From Lepidurus packardi (taxonomy: Eukaryota > Arthropoda > Branchiopoda > Notostraca > Triopsidae), in NCBI GenBank assembly GCA_023053545.1, contig JAKZAN010000085.1:62001-126000 (forward strand): 64,000 bases of DNA, in the 5' to 3' direction. Shown one piece after another: positions 1-12,079 of this stretch. How positions within the stretch are numbered: position 1 is the first letter of the stretch; each line of letters starts with the position of its first letter. The notes beneath the pieces are model-generated. The model saw only the letters and a list, made by a program, of their open reading frames with translations. It ran no database searches and was not told the DNA's origin. A program made the position numbers and the translations under genes.

Positions 1-276
1 AGTTGGCTGCAGGCAGCGAAACGAAGAAGTACATGGCAGAGCGGAGGAAGGCAGGGGCAAGGACGTGAAGAGGAGCGGGAGGAAGACGGAGTCGGAGTGA
101 TTGGACAGTTTGATTACTTTAATCGATTCGCTCATATTCTAGAAGATAGGGCCAGGCAGGAACAGACCCTGACTATTTTTTATTCATTACTGTTTGAATT
201 AGCATGAGGATACTCTCAGATAAACAACTCATCCTCCATAATTATTCTTTCAAACACAATCCATTCCAAACTGACA
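1..276. other. window edge / upstream intergenic region
   Basis: This stretch is GC-rich at first and may hold the 3' end of a gene that starts outside the window. All three forward frames are open from base 1: frame 3 ends at TGA 67-69, frame 2 at TGA 98-100 and frame 1 at TGA 205-207. I cannot choose between them. From about base 170 the DNA becomes AT-rich and looks like the promoter/5' UTR of the gene at 277. Confidence 0.3.
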
Positions 277-1899
277 ATGGCTGAAGAACCCACTGTCGAA
301 CTCTTCCGCTTCCAGGAAGCCCTCGAGGCCAACGGCTACTCCCTCCGCAATTTCCAAACCCTCCCCCCCGCTAACCTCTTCCCTGTCGCCACCAAAGAGC
401 CCCCCTTCTTCAAATAAAATCTCGTCAGCCCTCATCGCATCCTCAAGCAGTTTGAAGACTCCCCCCATTCCAACATCAAGATCTTCTACTACCAGTTGCT
501 GCGTCTGACCTACGAGATCGAGAGTGAACAGGGCTTCAATCGAGCCATCATGAACAACTTCATACACATAGTTTTCCACCCCCAATTCGAGATCTTGTTC
601 ACTCCCGAGACTGAGGAACAGCGCGAAGTTTACAACGACTTCCAGTTCAAGAAGTTCTTCGCAGAGTTCGTCCAGCTACTCGAAAACGAAGATACTCCCA
701 ATGTCGAGTCTCTCCTAAACACCTTCGCGATAATGGATATTGTGTTCATACACATCATCCGTTCCATCCTCGCCAGCAACAACATAAACTAGCCGTTTGA
801 CGCTAAAATTCGCACCTAAGTTGTTTTTGGCTAGCTGGGTGGCATGATGGGACTAAATGTCACCAGCTATGGCAGTTGCTGGAAGTTCGAAGACTCTGAC
901 ATATTCTGTTACGAGGAAAATGATAGTGAACTTTATCTTGCTTACCTCGTAGACCAAGGCACCCAGCTGGGTGATGACCAAGGGGTCTCTGCCAGTGCCA
1001 TGAACCCTTCCGAAAGGGGCAACCCAACTGATCAGAGTCTGCATCAGGTTGCCGAGAGTTTGTCCCAAATTAACCAAACCCCGAACCTCCCCAAGGATCT
1101 CGCAGAGGCTAAGCCGCATGAATCCATGATGAGTGTGACTTACGACTTTGTAGATTTTACAGGACAGGCCACTAAATACAAATAGTATGTCCCCAAACAG
1201 AGACTAGCTGATATGCCTACAGGCTCGGTCAGCAACCCAATTAGCACGGCGGGGGCAGGGTTAGCGAATGTCGCACCCAGTTATAGCGGATACTCTTAGC
1301 TCAACAATGTGAACTCATCACTGCCACCATACTCAACACCAAGCGTTGCGTATGATTACAAGTACGACCCAATTCTCCCCCCAGTCCCAAGCTACACGCC
1401 ATCTTATGGAGGGTTCGGCGATGAGGGAGACTATTATCGTGATTTCACTGACGACAAGATCTTGGAAAATGTTGCTGAGCCGTATAAGACTGCAGTCGCC
1501 AAAATAAAGAGTAGAATCAGGGGGCTCAAAAGAGGCAACTCCTCTTCTATGGGTAATTCTGGTATTTCAGGGTACTCGTCCTCCTTCGATAAGCTCGGAG
1601 ACAAAGCCCCCATGAGCTCGTCAGGCTTCGGAAACTATAATATTGCATCCAGCTACTCCGCCACTTATACTCCGGTAGAGCAGCGCTTCGGTTCTGGTTC
1701 TGGTTCTGGGTTGTACGGAGCAGGGAAGCCATTGTCCTCGCCAGCAGGAGTGTCTGCGGAATACGCATCATCGGCGGTGACTTACGGGTACAAGACGAGC
1801 ACGAGTGATCTATCGCGTTCGGGGCTGGGCGAGACGGGCTACGGGTCATACGGGTATAACAGCAGCCTCCATGCTGTCTCTGCAGGCTATTACAATTGA
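277..1899 (+). CDS. hypothetical protein with Gly/Ser/Tyr-rich C-terminus
   Basis: One uninterrupted frame of 540 residues, if TAA/TAG are Glu, runs from ATG 277 to TGA 1897-1899. Under the standard code it would be three separate ORFs (496-792, 844-1185, 1309-1899), but these share one frame and are linked by single TAA/TAG codons. The first ~170 residues look like a compact helical domain rich in Phe, Leu and Glu. From about residue 350 the protein is low complexity and rich in Ser, Gly, Tyr and Pro, with repeated SGSG and YGY motifs, suggesting a disordered or assembly-prone tail. I do not recognise the family. The start is the first ATG after AT-rich DNA. Confidence 0.7.
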
Positions 1900-2059
1900 T
1901 GATGTTTCGTAGAAATATAAGATAGTACCGTCTATCTATTGTCGTCTTCTCTGTTAATTAAGATACGCAAATGACTACCCCTAATCGACTTTCACACTAT
2001 AATAAAATTAATCACTTCCCCGACAAAGCCCGACCCCCATTTCTCGGGCCTCAAATCCC

Positions 2060-3154
2060 ATGAAAACTCAGCCCTCAGTCCTTCCCGCAGCTGTCAACGG
2101 CAAAAGGCTCCGCAGGCTAAACACTATGTTTCCAGGCTTTGTCCGTTCGACCATTAACACAGAAACCTTCGATTTTCTCAATCCTATGACCATCAAAAAA
2201 AAATCGTCGTCTCAGAAAAAATCACAGGACTCCAGCATGGAATCTCCCCACAATAAAATCAAGAAGAGATCTTCCTCTGTCATAACATACAATGGCAAAA
2301 GCCCTAAATAGGCAGGAACTCAGGTTTTAATTGAGAAAGGTATGAGGGCTTCACTTTTGACCCCGAAGGAACAGAAGAGGATAGCCGAGAACTTTCGACT
2401 AGAGATAAGGCTGCAGGATATAATATCGGGGAAGGTAAGTGGCTGCTACTTTGAAGGAAGCATTGGCCCGTAGGCATATGTCTAGAAGACTGAAGAAGAC
2501 CAAGTGATATAGTAGTATCTGACAGAAATGAGCCATTAAAAGTGGCTGCACCAGAAAATCAAGAGTAGAATATTGGGCAAGTTCCTCCAGAAGTACCCCG
2601 AAAAGCAGGAACTGTTGAACTATGAGCGATTTTAGCAATTAAACGGAAAACGAACCAAATTAACAAAAAATACGCTGTCTAGAGCCAAGCATAGACCATC
2701 GGATCCTTACCTTCTCTAAGATAGCCCCATTCCAGACCCAATGCCCCAATCCAGCACTCTCAGTTGCAACAAGTCCAAACCACGAGTCTCTGACAACTCC
2801 TACACACCAGATTGCATCGATCGCGATGCTACACCTCTTTCGGTTTCAAGGAGAACTTTCCACCCTACTTCTCTGCGAAGCTCAAAGAGGACGCATGTGT
2901 CGAGGAGTTAAGGTACTCCGAATAGCACAGTGGGAAGGGAAATAAATTTTTTATAGTATGTGAATGATAATGAGGTGAGGAGAGACTTTGAGCAGCGGGA
3001 AATTCATCGGAAGCAGCTCGATAGAGAGAATGGGCTGGTGAATACGAAAGATAAGATTCTGTCGCTGGTGAAGGCAGGGTCGAAATACCACGAGCTGATG
3101 GAGAAGTGTCTGGACGAAATCATTGAGAAGAAAGAGACGAGGGGGTCCAGTTGA
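2060..3154 (+). CDS. hypothetical basic, partly coiled-coil protein
   Basis: A continuous frame of 364 residues starts at ATG 2060 and ends at TGA 3152-3154. It contains many TAA/TAG codons, read here as Glu. The N-terminal 80 residues are rich in Lys and Ser, the centre is low complexity, and the last 65 residues (from about 2960) form a charged helix. A segment after about base 2434 begins GTAAGT, ends CCGTAG, and is 39 nt with no TGA, so it could be a frame-preserving intron instead of coding sequence; only RNA data can decide. I recognise no known family. Confidence 0.6.
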
Positions 3155-3272
3155 ACGGAAGTGTTTCCCGACTTTAACAATTATCAAACAAATCTAGTTA
3201 TTTTCTGCTTCACTTTTGACGTGGATAAAACCCACTTCTGTCCCAGAACGGACTGAACTTGGATAATTTTAA

Positions 3273-3644
3273 ATGCACTCCCAGCCCTCACTCGTACAAT
3301 TTGAATTACAAGTGCCATGCTGCAAATCTACCGAAGCCTATCCTCAACTTGCTCTGCAAGCAGTGTCAGTCCTCCGATTTCAAAGAGGTAGAACCGGCTT
3401 CCAATTATTTTAATCTTTGAAATTCGATCATCTGCTGTTATCCCAGTAATGCGGCCCTGAAGTTTTTTTTAAAGGTATGCGGGATTGTTTGGAGTGTTTG
3501 TTCTCCCAAGATTTGGGCAGTACTGAGTCCAGCAGCCCTGCCTTTCCGGGAATCCTCTCGTTTTCAACAAATGTCAAACAGACTATCCAAGGATGGCACC
3601 ACGTATCGATATACCTTTTGCAATTGGTCCTGGCTGATTATTGA
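3273..3644 (+). CDS. small hypothetical protein, structure uncertain
   Basis: ATG 3273 opens a frame of 123 residues ending at TGA 3642-3644. A competing model uses the neighbouring frame, which shows a Cys-containing segment and a GTAG...CCAG intron (about 3388-3446) joining into the same downstream frame. In that model the coding part upstream of 3388 differs and its true start is unclear. The shared 3' part (about 3447-3644) is therefore the best supported. No family recognised. Confidence 0.35.
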
Positions 3645-3712
3645 TCGGTTCAGATGGCATCGGATGAGTCCACCTTATCCTAAAACTTTATCGGGAACAA
3701 ACTATTTGTATA

Positions 3713-4878
3713 ATGCTTGCACACTATACAACTTATACTAACGAAACAGCCCTGCCCTCCATGGCCACTCCTTTCCAAAACCATAATAAATTCAGAACAC
3801 TCTACCAACTCTCCAGGCCACGCAAAGCCATCCCAACTCACTCTCACGACTTTAAATACCTTGAGTCCAATTGCAACCCCTTCGACTCTCATCGCCTGCA
3901 ACCACAAAATCTTGAAGACTCCCTCGAGATCGCCTCCGCAGCTTCCTAGACACGTCATTTCGACTTTGATCGTCCTACCAAACCCGACGCAACATCCTCG
4001 AAAGTAGATAATAAAAAGAAGCAGCGAAAGCATTGTCACTGGCGTTCGCAGAGTTGCCCCTATACGTCAGCAACCCTTGGCGAGCTTGGATCGACAAATA
4101 GCAGCCCTAACAGCAGCTAAGGTCAAGGAATCAGGCTTCAACAAGGCATGAAGGGTGAAGCATTGATAGAGAGTACTGTGTCTAGCATCTTTAGTGGCGG
4201 CAGCAAACAAAGATTGATTAACTTTCTGCCAAGCTACGATCTTAAGACCTCCCTTGGCAGATCCTTCTGCCCTGAGAACTCTTTTTCTTAGATGAAAATT
4301 CCAGAAGTAGATTCCCAATCATCATCTTCTTCGTGCATGTTCGAAGATTGCAGCAGTAAGGATATCGGCATGCCCCAGACAAAAACACTGCATGTGAGAA
4401 AGAACCCAGGCCAACAGATGCCAGCCCCACAAATCAGCGGAGCCAGACGGCCCAGCGATATGTCGAGGTCGAGCAAGTCCGTAGTGATCCACACGGGGGA
4501 TCTTGATAACCCAATCGTAATATTTCCCGCATCCATAAATCGTTACTTTAGATCTCATCACTGTTATACGACTCCTAAAGAAAGGAAAGCCATTTGAAGA
4601 CTAAGAAGAAGTGTCTGGCGAAGGTGTCGCGGTGTAACGATGCTCCTTACGACTGTAGTCAGGGCTGGACTCGCAGAAGAGACGAAAAGTATCTAAAAAT
4701 GAGACTGGAGCAGCAGATAAAGCAGTACCACCTGACACAGGATCTGCTGAAGCTGCACAAGGAGGCGGAAGATGTGTGCATCAAACAGTCCCTGCTCGAG
4801 AATCTACTGGTCAGCAACGAAATAGAGCAGAACTATCTGTTTTCTGATACGAACCAAAGCTTTGTACTCTAGCACTGA
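3713..4878 (+). CDS. hypothetical protein with C-terminal coiled coil
   Basis: ATG 3713 to TGA 4876-4878 gives 376 residues after removing a 35-nt GT-AG intron at 4517-4551. Without the intron, frame 1 hits TGA just after 4594. With it, exon 2 runs straight into the well-formed helical segment at 4594-4872, which supports the splice. The N-terminal two thirds are basic and Ser/Pro rich. The last 90 residues are a Leu/Glu/Lys heptad-like helix. Two TAG/TAA codons in exon 1 and two in exon 2 are read as Glu. Function unknown. Confidence 0.6.
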
Positions 4879-4936
4879 AGACATGTTTTTTACGGCTAAC
4901 TAGTGATTACTGGATGTTAATAATATGCAGTCCAGA

Positions 4937-6028
4937 TCAGCGACATTCTGCACAAAAGGCCACCGCGACATCAGGCGTCACATGGAAAACAGTTCCACAC
5001 TTCTCGCATGTTTTGAACTCATGGTTGCTCGATGACTCGTCCCTAAACTCCCCATGTCTTTGCTTTTCCCTCGCCTGTCTCCCCCGATAGCCCACATAAC
5101 ACAGCACAACCACTATCAACACCAAAGAAGAGTACACTCCCACGATCTGTTTCGAAGTCACAGACTCCTCGCACACCGTGACAGGTTCTAGTTTGTATGC
5201 TCGAGTGTCTATCAGATCATCGACCGGGATAGGGAAGATGTTGATTCCGAAGCCGCTGTTGTTCGAGTCCCTGAAGCCGACGTGCATTGAGTCTTGGACG
5301 AATTGGCCTTGTCCCGTGTAGTTGTATACGCCTCGAATGCCCAGGAAATAAGTATACTTTTCGGGCAGTGGTTTAGTGAGGGTGTACTCCCCTTTCTGGA
5401 CTCGGGGCACTTCTACCTTGCGGACAGCAGGATATTGGGGGTACGGGATGGTATCGATGAGCACACAGTAGAAATCTATCCAGTTGTTGTCTGCGAACAT
5501 ATCACCTTCGTAGTGAATTGCATACATCTTGTACTCCGACGTGATGATGACGTAGTTAAACTTGCCTGTGTACTAGAAATTCGTGAAGCCGGTTGGGAAC
5601 AGGAGCAGTTCTTTAGGATCCAGGATGTTCATATTGGGACGGGTCACATGAGTCTGGTGAGAATATATTCTTTGTTTGAATACCTACACGCTGTTGCCCT
5701 TCGAAGAGTTACTGAAGATGTAGTAGTCCACCACCATTTCCTGCAACACGCTACTCGGCCAGTAAGTGTTCGCGAAGTCAAACTTCACTCTGTCCATACT
5801 AGTGTTCGTAATCTACAAGGACTCATTCATTTCCCACACGAACTTACCGGTTGCGCTGATGTCGCGAATGGAACAGACTAGCACAGGGTCTTCGACATGC
5901 GGGTACTAGAAGGTGAGAGCCGGCCGAAAGGTAGTTTAGTTGAGCACAAATGAGGAAATGTAGCTCCGAGAGAGGACGGATGCTAACAGGCAGCAGAAGG
6001 GCAGGAGAGTAGAGAGCAAAGAATACAT
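4937..6028 (-). CDS. type I membrane protein with cytosolic C-terminal zinc ribbon
   Basis: The frame runs from ATG 6026-6028 to TGA 4937-4939 (363 residues; TAG/TAA codons read as Glu). Residues 1-20 are a clear hydrophobic signal peptide. A lumenal/extracellular region follows with several NxS/T sites. One transmembrane helix lies at about residues 297-318, then a basic stop-transfer RGRQAREKQRH. The tail ends in CxxC...CxxC within the last 22 residues, which looks like a small zinc ribbon. The topology is visible in the sequence; the role is not. A 30-nt frame-neutral intron near 5650-5680 (GTATTC...CACCAG) cannot be excluded. Confidence 0.7.
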
Positions 6029-6131
6029 GATTTATTAGATAGAAGAGATGTAGGGATGAAAAAAGCATAAGGATACCATTGATGAAAATGGAAAAATGGA
6101 TTGAAATGGAGAGAGATGGAAGCCTAAGTGA

Positions 6132-7031
6132 TCACGAGAGTTTCTTGGCAAGATTGTTTCTCAACTACCTGGAACGTGCGATGCCTTCGAAGATGACGCT
6201 AGCGTTATTCCCAGGGTTGGGAGTCACTGAAGGTGGGTAAAATGGGTTGTTCTTTGCGCTGTTTTTGAAACTGTATGTTTGGTTCTGCTTAAACTTCTAT
6301 ATTTCATGGCTCTTCAATGTCCCTTCCATTTCTGCAACTCAATATCTTGTTAGAGAAGGCTACTTACTCTTTACGGTATCCTCGATGCCTCCCAGCTCGT
6401 CTATCTTGACCGCCACGTTTTTTAGGCGTTTATTATGGTACACCAAACCTTCGTTGAGGCTCTTTGGCTTCTATAAGAACATCAGATGGGTCTTAAGATA
6501 TTCTTCGTGCTCGTTGTCAATGAGAGGTTTTGGCCCCTCCCTCTGGTAAACAACATGTGCGCGGGTGTTGGCATGGATGTCCTTGTAAGTGTTGGCCTAT
6601 TGGAATCGTTTCTTTATCATGCCAGTATTGTATTCGTCGACCTAGGCCTGGTTGTGCTTGCGGAAGATCTCGAAGTACTAATTGGCTAGTCTGATGTGCG
6701 ATCTGAGTTGTACTTTTATTAGCAGCCCAATGTTGTGCGTAGCAGAGAATCTGTGAGAGAGTTCGACTTAGGGACTCCCAAAGTCGTCTGTCCAGGCACC
6801 GTGGAGGCTTCCAGGATGGACTTAATCAGTTGATGGCGCTAGGCAACTATCTGGGGCGCATTCGAAACAATCTCTGCCAGTCTACAGCGTCAGTGAAGAG
6901 CAGTACCTCATTTCGGAGTTTTCGAGGGTATGGAAAACTGTTTCGCGGTTAAGGGGTCGCTGATCGAAGGAATGAATCACATTTTGTGCGAGCTCAGTAT
7001 CTACAACGTTTTGACGCGAAGGGATTGGCAT
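6132..7031 (-). CDS. hypothetical helical protein, possibly Nup54-like
   Basis: Two exons (7031-6375 and 6296-6132) flank a 78-nt GT-AG intron and encode 273 residues from ATG 7029-7031 to TGA 6132-6134. The central part is strongly helical and contains ELSHRF followed by a long charged helix, with a weak resemblance by eye to the alpha-helical C-terminal domain of nucleoporin Nup54, which begins its helical bundle with a similar ELSHR segment. The C-terminus is Asn/Pro/Ser rich. I judged this without alignment, so the family call is tentative; the gene model itself is better supported, because both exons stay open and the intron is the only way to join them. Confidence 0.5.
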
Positions 7032-7202
7032 ATATGAGGATTGTACAGTCGAAGTTCATGTGGGTCGGAGGTTGGGATGAAGGGCAGTTGTTTATTTAGT
7101 TGTGCTTTCTATTACTAAAAAATATTGTGCATTGATGGAGCTTTCTGTGATTGATTAGCGACTCCCAACCTCTATAATCACTCATAAGCGATTGAATAAG
7201 GA

Positions 7203-7391
7203 ATGTTCGGATTAGTGTTCAGCATCTGCCGTGGTGGCAACAAAGGACAGACTTTCAGAAAGTCCTTGTCCCTCGACTTTAAAAAGGGCAAGCCGAACGC
7301 CCATAAAAACCCCCATGCCATGACTCTCCAAAGAAAGCATTAGCTCATGACCGTAATGACCCATTCAACACTCATCCATATCCCTGTCTGA
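7203..7391 (+). CDS. possible small protein (62 aa)
   Basis: Between two minus-strand genes, ATG 7203 opens a 62-residue frame ending at TGA 7389-7391. The product is basic in the middle. With only one stop codon in this code, a 62-codon frame can easily arise by chance, so I list it only because the stretch would otherwise be a 390-bp gap. No family recognised. Confidence 0.2.
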
Positions 7392-7425
7392 ACACAGTCA
7401 ATGAAAGGCGGAGACCACCTCAGAA

Positions 7426-7749
7426 TCAATCAGGTTATGCGAGATAGTAATAAGCCCTTCGGTCGATTCGTTGGCACAAGTAACACCACCAATAACCAGC
7501 CTCCTCAACCGCCACATCTAACTGCATATTAGAATTCGTGTTTGATAAAACCCGTGTCCCTCTGTACGACATTCCTGACCTCGAAGGCTTTGAGCTGAAG
7601 CCGTACGTGTCGTTCTTGACTCCGAAGGTAGATAAGGCCAAAATCCCTAGCATCGTAAGAGCGTCGGACAGCATGATTCCCTCCAAGGAGTGAAGATTGA
7701 AGGCGGTGTACTGGCTGCTAAGATATTGTGTATATTGAGAAGACTGCAT
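7426..7749 (-). CDS. small hypothetical protein (107 aa)
   Basis: ATG 7747-7749 to TGA 7426-7428, 107 residues, with a single TAA read as Glu near the C-terminus. It is rich in Ser, Tyr and Gln at the N-terminus and has a Trp/Cys/Tyr cluster towards the end. There is no recognisable domain. The flanking upstream DNA is AT-rich, as expected for a promoter. Confidence 0.4.
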
Positions 7750-7908
7750 TGCCTGTAAGTTTGTTCTATTGAAAGTCGCTGATTGCTGTGCGATGCAACC
7801 CTCAGCATTTAATAAATGGCTCGTATTAAAAATATTAAGCCTCGCTAAATTTCATACAGTACCATCTCTCAGACATACTGTCACAAAATTTGACTCATTG
7901 AGTAACAA

Positions 7909-9123
7909 ATGTACCAACCTCCCTTCATCAAGCCCAGGAGTCGTGTTGAACGCGCCAAAACACAAACTAACGAGTACTAACGAACACATTCGGATCTGAG
8001 CATCAATGATTCCAATCAAACATCCTTGTCGAAAGAAAAGGAACGCTCTCGCACCCTTATAGACCAAGTTAACACATCTTTTAAAGAGCTACAAGGGATG
8101 CTGAATAAACTTCGGAGGGACTCTAATAGCCACACCTCCTTGAACAAATTTGCAACCACCAGGAATTCGCCCTCCGCGAACTGCAATCCTACGGTGAAAC
8201 CTTTTTCTGCCGTTGTTCTCAAGACAACTGACAGAGAGGATATCAAGTCTGACACTTTTATCAATACTAGCAAAATCCCAACCTTCAGGCCCAAATATCA
8301 ACCTGTCTACCTATACTGTCCAAATATAAACAATACAAGACAATGGTTGGGAAGCGTCTCGTAACAGTACATAAACAAGCCAATGAACTAAAGTCAGTTG
8401 CCTTGGAATGCACAGGCTGAAGTAGACCCTTTAGATCAAGAAGTCACACCTAATTTTCAAAGATTTAGGCAAGAAGGGCCGCTTCAGACTTCCAGTCGCC
8501 ATAATATTAGCTTTTCTTTCGAGGCGAGGGTACTGAAAGAAGGGGAGATAGCTATATCAGAGGCATAATACAATGACCTCCTACAAAAGGCCAGCCAGAC
8601 AGACAGGCTAGTTGCTGAGAATGTGTTGATACGCAAAGATATCGAGTGTCTAGTTGCGGAGTTACAACGACGGGACGCCTTGAGAGAAAAGCTGCAAAGC
8701 GATCTTCTGGAAGCTAGGATAAAGTTGGAGGCTCACATTCGCGGGAAAGGCTTGGTGCAGCAAGAACTCAATTGTTAAAATGACGAAACTCAATCCTCAC
8801 AGATTTCAGAGTTGTTGTCTTGTCACAATTAGGAACCCCAGACGAAGGAAGAGTTGGAGGATAAAACTAAGGGTATGTAGAAAATGCAGGGGATCATACC
8901 CCTACTGAGGTCTGGACGGGATATCTCTAAAGTCAACTTTTAGACGGAAAAGGGAGTTGAAGAATTGGCACATGATAATTAAAAGAGGCATGCAGGCATC
9001 ATGACGCACATTCATGTCTCTGCTGGAGAAGCCAAAAGACGGGAGGAATTAACGACTTAGGATGTGAAGGACGGTTTGGCGGGAGGGCAGAGCCATAAGT
9101 TGACCCATGCCTGGCAGAAATGA
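7909..9123 (+). CDS. hypothetical coiled-coil protein
   Basis: ATG 7909 to TGA 9121-9123, 404 residues with about ten TAA/TAG codons read as Glu. The N-terminal 130 residues are basic and Ser/Thr rich. From about residue 220 the sequence is a charged coiled coil. The standard code would leave only a fragment at 8026-8364. The same frame continues after the stop with further coding-like segments separated by TGA codons and then joins the next gene's frame (see findings), so the 3' end may be spliced or may have decayed. Confidence 0.6.
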
Positions 9124-9555
9124 GCAAACTGTGGCAGCACCCTTCTCCCGAAATAGGACCTCATCTAGTCATGTGAAATGTCTTAGGTGCTTTCAAGAAA
9201 TGAAGAGAACGTTGGCAATTTTCGGATAAAAATTAATAATCTCCTGAAAGGGATTTGAGTTTATGCGTTTCAAGGCATGATTGCAATGTTTTGGTGAACA
9301 CGAGTTGCTCTTCTAGCCGAAGGCATGAAGACAATAAGGGCGTGATTTGACATCCGGCATGGCGAATCAGAAAATGAATGGGTCTGTTTAGTCAGGGTGC
9401 CGTCGTTGGGACGTACTCCTCACGAGATGGATCATATGGAACACCAAAAACGGGTGATGTTTTTCATATGCAATATAAGTAAAATTAGTCGACGGCTTTC
9501 ATCGATTATCTACGAATTATTTTCAAAGCCAGGCCCAAGTCTCAGACACAACATC
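9124..9555. other. intergenic region with relic-like or intronic open segments
   Basis: There is no gene here that I can defend. The reading frame of the upstream gene continues through this stretch, interrupted only by TGA at 9121, 9256, 9295 and 9343. The pieces between look partly protein-like and Glu/Asn rich. Towards 9470-9540 the DNA turns AT-rich, as a promoter for the next gene would. Confidence 0.3.
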
Positions 9556-10452
9556 ATGCAATAAGGCCACACAAATACATCCCAACGAGTCAACCTACAC
9601 CTAAGAGCCGTCCTCGAACACCCTCCCTCACCCTCCAACCTCACCCGCCCAACTCTCCACGCAGTCCTAGAGTAAACGCAAACTAATCACTTCAAAACTG
9701 ATACACCCTATCCCCAGCTCGTCCCTCATGGCACCTTCCGCCGATCCCTCAGCAAATCCCTGGAGAAATCTCCTCAGCCTATAAAGTAATAAGAGCCTCA
9801 GGACGAGCAGCGTAGAAACCAATCACGGCATCATTTCCCTCACTACGAAACTGTGAACGATAAGAGGGAATTTAATGACACACGTCAAAGTGTTAGTAGT
9901 AAAAGCTTTAAAATTTAGGAGATCGCACTTGATGAAGTGGAGGAAAAAAGAGATGAAGGCGCGGACAAAGAAATTCATTCCAAACTGAATATTTTCACTG
10001 ACAAGGACGAGTTCAATCAGCACAAAGGTCTCGGCCTGGCCAGTCTTCCTGAAGAACTGCTTTCATCGGGACCCATGGTGTTGGATGAGACAGTGAACCC
10101 TATAACCTAAGCTGACGCCCAAAAAGAACAAGAATTAGTCGTGGAGAAAACCACTCTGGAAACGGAGATTTATAAACTACAGGTCGATGAGGTAGATGCT
10201 GCTGAAAAGAAAAAGATGCGTTAAGGGAAAGAAGAACCACATATAGAAGAAAGTATCATGGAGGAGAAGAACTAAAACGAGGATGCACCGACTCCGATCA
10301 AGGGAGTGATGGCTAAACTGCATGAAGAAGAAGAGTTCATCAAGAAGGTCATAACGCACGACAAAGTGCCTCCCGAACACTACGATTAGGAAAAGGTGGT
10401 GAATTTACACGTTGAACCAATCATAGAACAACCGTGCGCCGCCGAAGAGTGA
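9556..10452 (+). CDS. hypothetical acidic protein
   Basis: ATG 9556 to TGA 10450-10452, 298 residues in the same frame as the gene at 7909. An upstream in-frame ATG at 9427 exists, but the DNA between it and 9556 is AT-rich and non-coding in character. The N-terminal third contains the conserved-looking segment HLRAVLEHPP...LHAVLEE, reminiscent of the short amphipathic helices of dynein/PKA-docking type N-termini, but this is only an impression. The C-terminal two thirds are very Glu/Lys rich. Function unknown. Confidence 0.5.
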
Positions 10453-10537
10453 AGACGTCGACATTCAGCAATTTGGGTATAGATGTATATGAGGTATGAG
10501 AGAGATGCATGATCGAGAAAAATGTTTAGAATTAGAG

Positions 10538-11790
10538 TCAGTTAAAAACTTAGGGGTTTATGTTCGAGAGTCTGATGCTCCACGTGTTGAAAAGAGTCGA
10601 CCGCACCCGTTCCAGGAAGATCTTCATGACTTCGTGGTCTTCGTTGAGGTCGATGGCATGCTCCTTCACGATCTTATTCCATTCTTTCACCAGGATGTTG
10701 TACATGAGTTTGAGTGCGGGAGCGTAGCTGAATATAAGCCGAGGGAGTGGTGTTACCTAGATTTCCAGTGGGAGCTCAGCACGTAGCTCACATAGCTCTC
10801 GTATTCCCGGTACTTTAACGAGTAGTTCTTCTTGGCATTGAACAGGAGCCATATCACGCACACCGCATGGTAGAACTCTTTACATACCTTCACGATACGC
10901 ACAACCCGAATTTCTTCTTGTTCCTTTTTGTCGTCTGCTTCGAGCCGTACCTGTAGCATGCTGATCAGGAAGCTTGACACCAGCTGCCATTTCGAACTAC
11001 TGCCGTGTATGTGCTTGCTAATTCTTGTCTTCATATTCTCGCTAATCGGCTCTTCTTTACTACTTGTGTTGAACCGAGACCATGTCAAAAATTGCTTCTA
11101 TCTCGCATGAGCGGTCGATTGCTTGTTCCCGCTGTTGGTTGCATGCAGTAACTCCGAGCACTCGCTGGCCAGCTCCATCTTGTCCATGGCAATCCTCACA
11201 CTCTCTGTACGGTTACTCGACAACTTTCTTATCTTTTTCTCCTCATTGCGATCATTAGGGTCTTCCACCGAAATGACCAAAGGAACAAGGCCATGAACGC
11301 CGTAGTCGGGCAGGGTTTTGGGTACTGCCTCGGTGTCAGTCTTGAAAATGTTCTGCCATATTTCTGAGGCGCTGACATAGAAGCCCACGGTGAGAGTCTT
11401 AAAGGTGAGGGTGTCTCCGACCCCGGCCACGACATGAGGTTCGAGGTGAGTCAGATTTTTTGTAAACTAAATAACCACTTTGGCGTGATATTCATCGATA
11501 AGCTAGTTCTCAGAACGGGAGTCTTGGATGTTTTCAGCATTGAGGCGACCGGCAAGGTAAACTTCGAGGAAAATGTTGAAGATATTGCTATAGGCATCAG
11601 GTTATTGCTGGGGGTTGTGATATTAATCCCAGAGGAGGTTGGATTCGATGCGCCAGTCCTCGCCCAGGTGGATGATGAGCTTTTCGATGAAATGGTGGTA
11701 GTCGAAGAAGGTTTGAAGGTGCTGGGGCTAGAAGGCTTCGAAGAAAGAGTAGTAGACGACCTTTTTGGATGGGAGAGGATCTTGTTGCAT
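10538..11790 (-). CDS. hypothetical helical protein
   Basis: Two exons (11790-10757 and 10727-10538) with a 29-nt GT-AG intron encode 407 residues, from ATG 11788-11790 to TGA 10538-10540. Without the intron the frame soon ends in TGA; with it the product continues as a regular helical domain. Six in-frame TAG/TAA codons are read as Glu. There are no signal peptide or membrane segments. The amphipathic, Leu/Phe/Trp-rich composition is that of a globular, all-helical cytosolic protein. No family recognised. Confidence 0.6.
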
Positions 11791-12079
11791 GGGAGTATGA
11801 CGCAATAAACCTGGAATTATGATGTGGAATTATGGGATCTGTAGGAGATTATTTCGATGTGACTGGAATAGAACCTGTTATCTTTGACTTTTGAGCTTGA
11901 AGCTCAGATTTACTTGTGTGCATCTCCGTGGCCAATAACTCTTCTTTGCCATGTCATCTAATAATCATTGTGTAATGGACTCCACTAATTTGCGCGAGCC
12001 GGTAAAAAACCCTCTCGCCTTAGCTTTACCGTCATGCCTGCCTAAAGCATTAGATCTAATAATTGATAATTCCTGCACC

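Noticed and set aside
6247-6689. Plus-strand ORFs with hydrophobic content between 6.2 and 6.7 kb
   Set aside because: They mirror the minus-strand gene at 6132-7031, which has a consistent intron and coding composition.
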